Of a stretch of 64,000 nt of DNA, positions 1 through 10,100 are shown piece by piece. The notes beneath the pieces were generated by a model. That model ran no database searches, had not been told where the DNA came from, and saw only the letters and a list, made by a program, of their open reading frames with translations. Each line of letters starts with the position of its first letter. Positions within the stretch are counted from its first letter, which is position 1. Made by a program: the position numbers and the translations under genes. Source of the stretch: Kluyveromyces lactis (taxonomy: Eukaryota > Ascomycota > Saccharomycetes > Saccharomycetales > Saccharomycetaceae); the NCBI RefSeq assembly GCF_000002515.2, contig NC_006041.1, positions 62,001 to 126,000 of the forward strand, written 5' to 3'.

Positions 1-3000
1 GCTCCAAAGAAATATCAACAGACTGACCAATGGCATCGAATGACACTGGCACACTAGGGTTGGTTTCCGTGAATTTTATTTTCGCCCTATTGCGGTTATA
101 GTCTTCATATTGGAAAGAAAACATCTTCGGACGTGCCAACTTCTGTCCGTCTTTCATGAAAACGTCAGATTTCACTACACCCCATTGTCTATCACTGAAC
201 ACTGAAAGGTCATGAGTAGTCTTATTCATGATAACGTATGGCGCATAAATACTAATGGTCTTGGCTCTTTTACCATTGGCATGATATTTGAGACTCAAAT
301 AAAGCTTTTGACCGTCTAAAGTTGTGATAAAGATTCTATGCTCTTCTTCAAGAGCCGACACGTCAGGACTATTGACTAAAGTCTCATTAGACCAGTTAAA
401 ATTCTCATCATCAGGTTTGATAGACAATAGTAAATAAGAATCCAAAGAGACGTTATGCAACGGAATTGTAGCTCCAGCTTGCAAGAAGATTTCAGATCGA
501 GCTTCCTCCTTCCTTCCCTTAAGACAAAAAGATATATCTTGTGGCAGTGAATTTTCCAAAACCAATGGAGCAGATAATGTTACAGTCATCCGAGGATAAA
601 TTTTGGATAGAGGATCGTCTTTATCCACCGATCCTTCTACTTCGAAGTGGAAACCAGCAGTTTCTAAATCACTTTCACAAGATAGTGCCAAAGGCGATTC
701 ACTTAACATTTTCCAGAAAATTGGAATTCCGGACCACTTATACGATGCATTATCTGTCAGAGGTCTGATATGGAAAGAAGATTGATATGCAGAGTCGATT
801 GGTATTGACCTGGTACCATTAGGATTGATAACCCCAATGCTTTTAATTTTTCCCGCATCAGAAAGACCATATTCGACCTCAGTTGACGTCAAATTTCGCA
901 ACAATAGAGTGGAACCAAAGGTAATCAACTTTACGTTGTTTTCTAAAAGGTTGCTACTAATTAGCAAACGGTTATGAACACCTGCAACAGGTGGATATAA
1001 CTTATGAATTACGTCTCCTTCTTTGCTAGCGTCGACGTCGATGATATTTGAATAATCATCGTCGGCAAATGAAGCCCGTAACATACACTTCTCTGTATCA
1101 AGGGTTTCTCTAACAACTCTCCAGTCTTCAAATTCCCAATCAATTATTTCTCCGCTTTGTAGCTTCGTCAAATTAGCTCTTTTATTAACGGCATCATCGT
1201 CACTATTTTTGATCCATATGTTTAGCGTATGGCCAGTGTCGTTATGAATTCTATAAGGTTTTTCGGCTCCGCGAGGTTTGAGATTATGTGATTTAGTGAG
1301 AGAGGCAGGTATTTGAGATAGTAGGGCAATAGTACGGGAAGAAAGAGTAATTTCAACAGATTTCCTGGTGATAATGTCAAAAATCAAAGCATTATCATTT
1401 TCATCATCCTTTGATAAATGAAAAGTCATTGGGAAAACCTCAATCAACGGCTCCCAACTGGACCGGGAATAATTGAAAGCGCTGGCAAAAGGTTCGATTG
1501 TTGATATAACGTCGATGTTTGTTGACCAATCTTTGGCGTCAACAGAAAATGCGTTAATGTTAAAATCAGCGATCGGAAGTTCGTGCATGTCACCAATCAA
1601 TACAACTCTCAGCCCCGCAAAGTCTGAATGTAATTTTTCAGCCTTTGTTATTACCTTCGTAGAGTCAGAAATGGAATTTCTGTGCATAACGTTGGAGATT
1701 TCACTTAGTGACGACACCATACTTGGGGCATACTTTTTTATTTTATTCTTGAATTCCCTTGAAAACTTTCCATACTTAGTGGTTATATCTTCATCCTCTT
1801 CATTCGTGGTATCAACAATCATTAGGCCTTCATCCTTAGCTAAAGATAACGACGAATTAAAAATTTCCATAGCTAACCGAATGTCACGTAACGATAACCG
1901 GAGTAATAAAGGACCAACAGAAGAATGGATTTGTGTCTTCAAAATGTCTGGAGTAGAATCCCGTCCGTCGATCATTACAGTACTTGAAAAGTCATCTAAT
2001 ATCCTAATTCTGTTTTGATTCAAGTCACCCATTCTACTTAAAAACAACCCCACATTATTAGCAGCGATGGAAAGTATGTTATGATCAGTTACAAGGAATT
2101 GACCAATGGTAAAGACAATTGCTTCAGATTGTTTGTCACTGGGATCTGCTAATAAAATGACAGCTGAATCTACAACGTTAACCGAATAGTTAAAAGTCTT
2201 GTTACTATTCTCAACCTTCGATGCCACGGCAAGATCATCGGGGAGCGCTTCGTTAGGCAGCTCCTCTTTTGAATAGGATAGTTCTTGGAAATTGGCAGCC
2301 TGTTTCACATTAAGTGAAGAATTGGCGAAAGATTGTAGAGCCAAAAGAAATTCCACTGCTAGTACAACTTTAGGACTATCAATTGTGACTTCCAAGGTCG
2401 TGGTTGAAGAACCTTTGTCTTCCTTGTAATCTACTGATGCCATAAATTGATGGTGGTCGCCCTCAATTTTCGGAATTAACTGCGTGTGTTTATTAGTCTT
2501 TGAGTATCTAATGTCTTCCACAGTGAAAGACTTTATATGCATTTCATAATTGGCAGAAGATGTATTGAATGCAGATCCAGATAATCCGAAGTTTTCAAGT
2601 GTAAATCTAGCAATTCCCAAATCCTTCACCGTTATTTTTTCTGAAGTATTGTTGAACAAGCTCAAACAGAACTCTGGAGCATTAAACTCGAACTCGATCT
2701 CGATATTTTTCTGGTTATCGGAAGAAGATGCTTCTTCTGACTTGAATATATTCTGATTCGAGTGAAGCTCTTTTTGGGGATCAATAATTGCGTTTGTGTT
2801 CAAGGCTGCAATTTCCACTTCTTCCATGTTGTCATCATCAGTGCTTACGATGAAAGAGTTCGCTATTCTTTGTGACAACAAATAAATGTACTGTAACTGT
2901 AAATCGGTCAAGTCGACATAGAATGGAGCAAAATATCCCTTCACAGTAACAAGGGCATCTGACTCTGTATGAAATTGATTGTACGAGACATCAAATCTCA

Positions 3001-6000
3001 AATCTAAATTGGACACAGCAGAGAGTTTCTGAACTTTTCGACCCTCGAAATTGAAAATGGATGAAATATGGGCATTCTTTATACCGGCTGACACATTATT
3101 CACAAGTTTACCAAGTTCACCAGTAAAAGTGTTAGATATGTAGAGATCACCCATATTCCATATTAGTTCATCATAAACATTATTACGAGGATCAATTAAT
3201 TTCGGAAAAGATATGCTGGGAGTTCTGATCACTATGTCCAACTTCATATTATTAACAGTGTCGATATCAGGGGCTTTGCTGTAAGCATTATTGTGTGCAG
3301 TGTCAAAAAGGACTTTCATTTTTTGAAACTTCGCAAAAAAGCTTATGATTTTATTGATGGAATGCTCAATGAAATTTATCCTCATTGCACCAGTTCTGTA
3401 ATACAAATAGGAATCATAATTGTTGGTGTTTGTCTCTGGGTCAAACGTTTCGTAAATCACTTCTGCAAGATCATTATCTTCTCTTGATATAATTTCTCTG
3501 AACACCGAGTCTTTGGGTAAATCGACCGATGTTTCGTCAACCAACTTCATATCCCCTAGCTTACCTTTCAATTTCATGTTCTGTGGTAATATGTCCATAC
3601 AAAGTTCACTGTTATGTATGCTGAATGTTGCTAATTTCGAAGATTCATCATTCAATATGATATTCACACCGTCAAGGAATATTTTCACGTTTGTATTTCC
3701 AGGAGTGCTGTCCTGCTGTTGAGATTGACGCAAAACATTTGAAGGTATTGCAGGCGTCTCAGGGTCTGTAAAGGTGTTCAAAACAAAATTCATAAGAGTC
3801 AAGATAGACTTCGGTATCAATGATAACGTTAGTTCTGACATTCTTAAATCAACAGAAATATCGAATACTTCATACAAGTTACTCTCATATTCGATAATTT
3901 GTTGAACTCTTGAGCCTCTAATATCGAATAATTTCTCTTTTTTAGTATGGCCATTGCTAAATATCATATACTCCTCACATCCTTTCGATGTTTGCTTTGA
4001 AATATGATCCTCGAATCTTAACTCTGTTAATGAGAGATCGAAATCCATTTTAACAAAGCTCTTTAGAAGTCTTAGTGAGAGATGTTCACCAACAAGTTTT
4101 ACAAGTTTAGAAGAATTCATGGTTGGACCTTCTAAACATTTCAAAAGGGAAATTTCGATCTTAGAAACATCCAAGGAAAGTTGAAAAGATGTTTGATCGA
4201 GCTCTGCTTTACTTAATGTTTCCATCATTCTCTTTGTCTGTTTCAAGACAAGGGTCTCCTTATGTTTCAATAGAGCTTCATCAGATCCACCAATATTGTC
4301 TAGAGGAATTAATTGAGAGTAGCTCTGGCTTCCGCTCGAGGTACTGGCTTCTTCCTGATCGTCTTCAACATATGGTACGCAGCTCTCAACCAATTGCATT
4401 ATGATTTTATATTGAAAGTCGTTCAAAAAGATGTTAAGGCTTGGAAGTGTCACTGAGGCTGCGACTCTGGGCAAGTTTAACGCTTTTGGGAAGATCAAAA
4501 TATCTAGAATAAAATCTAATTCCATCTTCTCCAAAATTGTGAAATTGTTGTCTCTTTGTTTGACATTGATGCTAGTGATCGATGATTTCATGTCAGGCCC
4601 GATTAGCAATTGGGTGTCTGTGAGTTTTATCTTAAATCTATCAAACATTAATCTTTTGAGTTCATCAGAATCAATCTTAGCATATTCATCCACACTTAGC
4701 TCCTTTATTTTCTTGATTTCTTGTTTTGGCACAAGATCACTAGACATCTTGATCGAACCAGCATCGATTATTGCGCATGGAGATTCCCAAGAATGCGCGT
4801 CTAATGGAATTATGATGGTCGGAGAAGCTGCATTAAGTTTTAGATCGATAGTTTTATGTTCATTGAGTAGTGCTTCTAATCCCATTCTGGTTTGACTTGT
4901 CCATCCTTCAACAGTTGCCTCTGCAGCATTCATTAAGGCAGATACTGTTTCCCAGTGTTTAGTTGGAGGGTTGAAGAATCTTATCAATTCATTGATAAAA
5001 TGAATGTGATAATACACAAACACAGACCCAAACTTAATATCTAAAAATGTGTCAGCTGACTCATCCATTGGACAACTATCAAAATAAAGATGTAAAAGAG
5101 GGTCGCCACCTTTTTCATGTTTAGTCCTAGGGCTGACAATGTGACGATATAAGGTGTGAGGAGAACCATCCTCCACGAGGAAACTGGAAAGCTCAAATTT
5201 GAAAAGAAAAGAGTCTGGTCGGTTCAGAAATTCTGTTGCAGATTCCTCAAATATGAAGTCACACATGCGATGGCCTTTTGTTCTATCCATCACTGTTAAA
5301 GATCCTTTCTGTAATAGATTGGTTACTCTAAGAGTTGTACGATCTTTAGGTATGTCTACTGATTTCAAAGGATCATTCGAGTCATCGTATTCAATAGCAT
5401 CGTAAAGCTCTTTGCGCTGTTCGTCAGTCATTGTCAAGCTGTCATCGCTTTTTGCGTTAGATGGAGCCCACCAGCTTGAAAACCAACCTTGTGGATTTGC
5501 GTTGGTGCTAATCGTCTCTGAAAGCTGAGTAAATTTAGACTCCTGACAAAACTCTCTTCTGGTAAAGGCTCTGAAAAACTTGATATCATCAAAGCTTAAC
5601 TCTACATCAAGCGCATGAAGCCTTTTTTCCTCTTCAACATTAGGCAATGGATCGTTAATATCAGGTAGAGTTAGCTTTTTCTTGAAAAGAGATACGTACT
5701 CATCTCTCTTGTTCCTTCTTTCTTTAATATATTCCCAACTAGACTTGTAGTTTTTCTCGTGTATTTCAGATAGAACACAGTTTGCAGCGTACTTGAACCA
5801 TAAAGCAGGATCAGCTGCAGGTTTAACAGTCGGTCTATGTTGTCTGTACTTCAAAGTTTTATGGAACCAGTGGTACTTCGACAGATTGTGAAGGACTTCC
5901 TTATACTGACAATCATCTAACACAAGAGCAAATTCATCAAACATTAATTGCACATCGATATGAGGAGCATCTTCAGTGGCACCAGCTTTATTCATTTTGA

Positions 6001-6778
6001 GTCTAGCCGATCCTCTGACCGGTTTCAAGAGGTATTGATATTCTGGAGCGCCTCGGTTATCGGCAATTGATTCGCGTAATCTAATCAAAAGTTCCTCAGA
6101 GTCGTCCGTTTCTATCGATTCTGTGCCTGTGTTACAGTATATACTAATAGAATCTAGGGTAGCCAATTTATGAGTAATTTGTTGTTTAATGGAGATGAAA
6201 CTGGGATTCCAGGATTCATCAGTGGATACTGCAGAGAGCTCACTTAATGAAATACCAAATGCGCATGGTCCTTCACTGAACACTGAATTCATATCTTCAT
6301 ACCTCATATGAATATTCTTCACCGTTACCTGAAGGTTATCGACAATTTTGGTCAACAAGGATTGTGTAAAAGATTCATTGCGATTAGAATCTAAATTGAT
6401 ATCTGGTTTGGAACTGTTGGCGAGTTCAAAATCTGCCAGACGCTGAAGTTTTACTTTGAGCTCGCGCTCAATTTGTTCCTCCACATTATATGACTCCGGT
6501 GTCCGTGGAGCGCATAACATATACACATCTTCAATTATGATCTTCACTGGTTTATTTTTTAAACTGGACCATGGGATTAACAAAGTCAATTCTCCCAAAT
6601 ATCCAAACTTTACATCGATAGGTAGATCCAATGCATCTAATGAATCCTTTCTTAAACGCAAGTTGCGTAATTTAACATCCCCGTTCCATATGCCAACGTT
6701 AAGTTGGGTTGGATCGAAATTCTCGACATAGGCACCCAAAAATCGGTTTAAAAGAGCAGAGACAAGAGATTCTAACAT
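1..6778 (-). CDS. VPS13: Vps13, bridge-like lipid transfer protein (N-terminal ~2259 residues; 3' end outside window)
   Basis: Translated from the ATG at 6778 on the minus strand, the protein starts MLESLVSALLNRFLGAYVEN, the chorein N-terminal signature of Vps13. About 150 residues in it has VKNIHMRYED followed by a LSELSAVS segment, also typical of the family. The gene runs off the left edge, so about 2259 codons are present; the S. cerevisiae protein is about 3144 residues. Vps13 forms a long hydrophobic groove that moves lipids in bulk between membranes at contact sites (mitochondria, vacuole/endosome, prospore membrane). It is divergent from ECM29, with 362 bp between the two start codons. 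VPS13 next to UBI4 is also the S. cerevisiae chr XII order; here ECM29 lies between them. Identity is secure. I did not check every codon for an unbroken frame, but no competing long ORF lies on the other strand. Confidence 0.95.
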   Translation of the reverse strand, partial: MLESLVSALLNRFLGAYVENFDPTQLNVGIWNGDVKLRNLRLRKDSLDALDLPIDVKFGYLGELTLLIPWSSLKNKPVKIIIEDVYMLCAPRTPESYNVEEQIERELKVKLQRLADFELANSSKPDINLDSNRNESFTQSLLTKIVDNLQVTVKNIHMRYEDMNSVFSEGPCAFGISLSELSAVSTDESWNPSFISIKQQITHKLATLDSISIYCNTGTESIETDDSEELLIRLRESIADNRGAPEYQYLLKPVRGSARLKMNKAGATEDAPHIDVQLMFDEFALVLDDCQYKEVLHNLSKYHWFHKTLKYRQHRPTVKPAADPALWFKYAANCVLSEIHEKNYKSSWEYIKERRNKRDEYVSLFKKKLTLPDINDPLPNVEEEKRLHALDVELSFDDIKFFRAFTRREFCQESKFTQLSETISTNANPQGWFSSWWAPSNAKSDDSLTMTDEQRKELYDAIEYDDSNDPLKSVDIPKDRTTLRVTNLLQKGSLTVMDRTKGHRMCDFIFEESATEFLNRPDSFLFKFELSSFLVEDGSPHTLYRHIVSPRTKHEKGGDPLLHLYFDSCPMDESADTFLDIKFGSVFVYYHIHFINELIRFFNPPTKHWETVSALMNAAEATVEGWTSQTRMGLEALLNEHKTIDLKLNAASPTIIIPLDAHSWESPCAIIDAGSIKMSSDLVPKQEIKKIKELSVDEYAKIDSDELKRLMFDRFKIKLTDTQLLIGPDMKSSITSINVKQRDNNFTILEKMELDFILDILIFPKALNLPRVAASVTLPSLNIFLNDFQYKIIMQLVESCVPYVEDDQEEASTSSGSQSYSQLIPLDNIGGSDEALLKHKETLVLKQTKRMMETLSKAELDQTSFQLSLDVSKIEISLLKCLEGPTMNSSKLVKLVGEHLSLRLLKSFVKMDFDLSLTELRFEDHISKQTSKGCEEYMIFSNGHTKKEKLFDIRGSRVQQIIEYESNLYEVFDISVDLRMSELTLSLIPKSILTLMNFVLNTFTDPETPAIPSNVLRQSQQQDSTPGNTNVKIFLDGVNIILNDESSKLATFSIHNSELCMDILPQNMKLKGKLGDMKLVDETSVDLPKDSVFREIISREDNDLAEVIYETFDPETNTNNYDSYLYYRTGAMRINFIEHSINKIISFFAKFQKMKVLFDTAHNNAYSKAPDIDTVNNMKLDIVIRTPSISFPKLIDPRNNVYDELIWNMGDLYISNTFTGELGKLVNNVSAGIKNAHISSIFNFEGRKVQKLSAVSNLDLRFDVSYNQFHTESDALVTVKGYFAPFYVDLTDLQLQYIYLLSQRIANSFIVSTDDDNMEEVEIAALNTNAIIDPQKELHSNQNIFKSEEASSSDNQKNIEIEFEFNAPEFCLSLFNNTSEKITVKDLGIARFTLENFGLSGSAFNTSSANYEMHIKSFTVEDIRYSKTNKHTQLIPKIEGDHHQFMASVDYKEDKGSSTTTLEVTIDSPKVVLAVEFLLALQSFANSSLNVKQAANFQELSYSKEELPNEALPDDLAVASKVENSNKTFNYSVNVVDSAVILLADPSDKQSEAIVFTIGQFLVTDHNILSIAANNVGLFLSRMGDLNQNRIRILDDFSSTVMIDGRDSTPDILKTQIHSSVGPLLLRLSLRDIRLAMEIFNSSLSLAKDEGLMIVDTTNEEDEDITTKYGKFSREFKNKIKKYAPSMVSSLSEISNVMHRNSISDSTKVITKAEKLHSDFAGLRVVLIGDMHELPIADFNINAFSVDAKDWSTNIDVISTIEPFASAFNYSRSSWEPLIEVFPMTFHLSKDDENDNALIFDIITRKSVEITLSSRTIALLSQIPASLTKSHNLKPRGAEKPYRIHNDTGHTLNIWIKNSDDDAVNKRANLTKLQSGEIIDWEFEDWRVVRETLDTEKCMLRASFADDDYSNIIDVDASKEGDVIHKLYPPVAGVHNRLLISSNLLENNVKLITFGSTLLLRNLTSTEVEYGLSDAGKIKSIGVINPNGTRSIPIDSAYQSSFHIRPLTDNASYKWSGIPIFWKMLSESPLALSCESDLETAGFHFEVEGSVDKDDPLSKIYPRMTVTLSAPLVLENSLPQDISFCLKGRKEEARSEIFLQAGATIPLHNVSLDSYLLLSIKPDDENFNWSNETLVNSPDVSALEEEHRIFITTLDGQKLYLSLKYHANGKRAKTISIYAPYVIMNKTTHDLSVFSDRQWGVVKSDVFMKDGQKLARPKMFSFQYEDYNRNRAKIKFTETNPSVPVSFDAIGQSVDISLE

Positions 6779-7140
6779 TTATTAGGCTCTCTATCGTTGA
6801 TTTATTACTGTTGTGAGCTATTTAGATTCTCTATTGGTGCTTTAGGGTGGACTGATGCAAAGTTGGTGTTTTATTTTTTCTGGTTTCAATTGCTATCAGC
6901 TCCCCTTTGAATTTATGTAAATACAAAAATAGACAAACTGTCAATTGAAAAAAAAGGTTTCATAGCATGGATATGTGCGGGTAATCAGGTATTTAAATCA
7001 GGCAAAAGGAATTCTACTGCACTTTAAAGGTTTGAAAGTTTAAAGATGTGAATCTTATTAGCAGAAGATTGGAAATAATTTGAACATATTTGCCACTGTA
7101 CGAAGAAAGACATCATAAAACCGTGTGTTAATGTTGTCCA
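6779..7140. other. Divergent VPS13/ECM29 promoter region
   Basis: This 362-bp AT-rich spacer separates the VPS13 and ECM29 start codons. It holds an AGTGGCAAA motif on the minus strand near ECM29 and an out-of-frame ATG 10 bp before the ECM29 start. No RNA gene is visible. Confidence 0.6.
7089..7097 (-). promoter_or_regulatory. Rpn4-like PACE site upstream of ECM29
   Basis: TTTGCCACT on the plus strand reads AGTGGCAAA on the minus strand, one base from the proteasome-associated control element GGTGGCAAA bound by Rpn4 in S. cerevisiae. It lies 44-52 bp before the ECM29 ATG, a gene for a proteasome-associated protein. The same 9-mer occurs upstream of UBI4 at 14535. Binding is inferred. Confidence 0.45.
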
Positions 7141-7166
7141 ATGAGCAAGTTCCAGCAATTGAGTGA
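7131..7166 (+). other. Short upstream ORF overlapping the ECM29 start, out of frame
   Basis: An ATG at 7131 opens a frame of 11 codons plus TGA (MLSNEQVPAIE) that overlaps the ECM29 start at 7141 in another frame. If the transcript begins upstream of 7131, ribosomes would have to scan past this ATG. The transcript start is unknown, so any effect is inferred. Confidence 0.4.
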
Positions 7167-10100
7167 GGGCCAAGAGAGATCACTTGTTGAGAAGGTTGAC
7201 CTCAGACTAGTATTGGCAAAAGATGATGCTAAATTCGAGCAGACTTTGAACACTTTTTTGCCGCCTTTATTATTAAAGCTAGCCTCACCTTATTCATCCG
7301 TTAGGGAATTGGTTTATGAGTCCATAAAACATATCACGTCGAGAGTCAATTCTCATTTTCGCTGTAAGCTTCCGGTGAGGCAGCTATTGCAACAAGTTAA
7401 AAAGCCAAATCTGAATGAAGGTCAGGACGCTACCAATGTTATTGTTTATTCGTCGTTTTTCCTTTCCAAAGGGGTAGAAAGAATAAGTAGACAGGAATCA
7501 AGAGAGCTTTTGCCTGATATAATAGAAGATATTTCCAACTTATCATCACCAGCACAAACAAGAATATTTCACATTCTGTGTAAAGTATTGTTGACATGGA
7601 AAGCTCCTTTGCAAGGTTCCTCAGAGGAAAGAGAAACGATAGACTTTTTAAACGTAAATGATTCTGATTTAAGATTTTTGGTTGAAAAATTCTTGAAGTT
7701 TTTTCTATTGGTTCCCAAGAGAACAGAAGGTAGCTCAGTTTCCTACTTTTGTCCGGGTCTCTCTAGCACTGATGTGTCATTTTTCATTTATAGCCCTGCC
7801 ATATACTTCACCAAAGACTTGTTAAACCAATACAGAAGGGCAATTTTTGATTTTACTGTCTCAGGTTTGACTAGTAATGACCAGATTTTGATACCATTCT
7901 TATTGGTGGTATCAGCACAACCAATCGATATATCAGATTCAGCGTCCACGCTTTTGAAGAGAATTAAGATACCATATGATGATGAAACTTTTGTTAAATA
8001 TCTCTCAGATTTGTTTTGCGGCAATATTGCTGAGCATCTACCACCTGTGAATCCTCAAATCCAGGAAAAAATACTGGGACTTCTAACGCGAAGTATTCTG
8101 ATAACGAGGTTACCCAATTTGCCTCTGAGGATATCAATGGACGGCATTGCTAGTCGCAATCTGAGAGTCAAATTAGCTGCCCTGGTTTTCATTCGTCATG
8201 TTGCCAAAAACAATCACCTAGCGTTACGAGAAACAACCGGAAATGATATGACTTCAATCATTACTGCTATTAAGAATGATATTCAATTAGCAGGTTGGCC
8301 ACGGTACAATTCTCAGGAGGAAAACAAATTGTCTGGCATCACCCTACGAACATCACAATATGAGACGCTAGGTCAGCTTTTGAGGCAAGATTTTGACTCT
8401 GTTAAGAATTTTGAAATGGTAAAGTTTCTATTAGAATCCTTGAACGGGGATCTTAATGAATTCAGAATAACAATAAAAGATGCATTGGGGTCTTTGGTAC
8501 ATCATTTCCCGCTTCTTCCATCAGAATCAAAAAAGCAGTTGAAGCAATTTTTATCTAGTACACTGAAAGATAATTATGCGTTACTACACGGTACCTCTGA
8601 TGAAAAAGAAGCAATCATGACCTTGAGATTTGTCGGCATGAAATTCAATAATGCCGCATTTCCGTTTGAAGACAATGAGGCAAGAGTTTTTAGTATTTTA
8701 GGGACTAGCCGATTGAACCGTTTTGATGTTGTTCAAGAAGCATTCAAAGGTCTAAGCCCATATCAGTTTAGAATGAACAGGGCGTCTTTGGAAACTGGTT
8801 TTGTGTCAACGGATACTTTGTTGGCCAAAAAAATAAGTGAAACAAGGTTTGTTGACTTTTCCTCATTTATATCTTTATTCTTATCTGAAGCCCAAAACAA
8901 AAGTGAACACTGTTCTATAAAGGACTGCATTGTCACAGGAGTTAGATTCCTTCGGCACACATTAATATCCAATTCTATTTACGGTAAGAGAACTGTCGTT
9001 TTGCAGGATGAAAATTGGTCCATGCGCATCGAGAAAAGTCTCGAGGTCGATGAGAATGTAAGGAAACATGTTCATGAAAATATCGAGCATCTCTCAGAAT
9101 CTACTGTATCTTCGGTATTGCTGTTCTTATTTAACGAGATAATACATGAGAATAATGTTTCTTCCAAGGACGATCCTGTTTTCTCCAAGTTATTCCTAGT
9201 TCTTGTCACTTACGCTAAAAACGATGTTATCATGAAATCCGAGAATATTCTAGCATCCACTTTAAAACGAATCAATACTAAACAAAGTCCGCCTGACATC
9301 TATACGGACTCTCTCGTAAATTCATTCGGGATTATTGGAGCAAGAATTGGGTTAAGTTCACATTCTGTGTCCCAAATACTGGCAACTGACTTTGATCAGG
9401 AATCGAATAATCCATCCGCAATTATACCGGTTTTAGTGTACCTTTTGGCATCTTTAATCCCCAGATTGCAGTTACTACATTCTGTTGAATTTGGAACTGT
9501 TGTTTCAAGAATCTTACAGAAGATAACAAAGCAATATTTATCTGGTAGTTGTAGAGAGTTGTCTTTGAAAGCATATTGTGAACTTTTAAAGTATAGAACT
9601 TTGGATTCGCTTGATGCTGTTAACAGGAAGTCCATAACTATTTCAATAAAGGATGCCATAAAAGACAAGCTATTCAATGATGAGCTAGCTATAATGACTT
9701 GGGGCTATCTCTATATGAACTCGAATGAAACTGAATTCGATGATTATTTAGGAGTTTATGAGACAATTCATTCTTCCAAACATATTGATTACCTATTTGT
9801 TTCAGGTGAAAGTTTAACAATCATTTTGGGTGGATGGAATTCTAAGTTGTTGGAAAGACAGCTAGATATCAATTATGATGTTAAACATTTGCAAGAGTTA
9901 ACGACGACAACAAAATTACAGGATGGCTTAAATAGAGTTTTGTCGTTTTGTTCCTCCACCAAACCGTCACTTCAAAAAGCTTCATGCATCTGGCTTCTTT
10001 GTATTGTTCAATATCTCGGGCATTTGAGAGATGTTTCCGCTAAGTTCAATGAAATCCATGCAGCGTTTACAAAGTTTTTAGCTCATAGAGAAGAGTTTGT

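Noticed and set aside
1-6778. Plus-strand ORFs (up to 181 codons) across the first 6.8 kb
   Set aside because: They are antisense to VPS13, whose minus-strand frame has a clear family signature.
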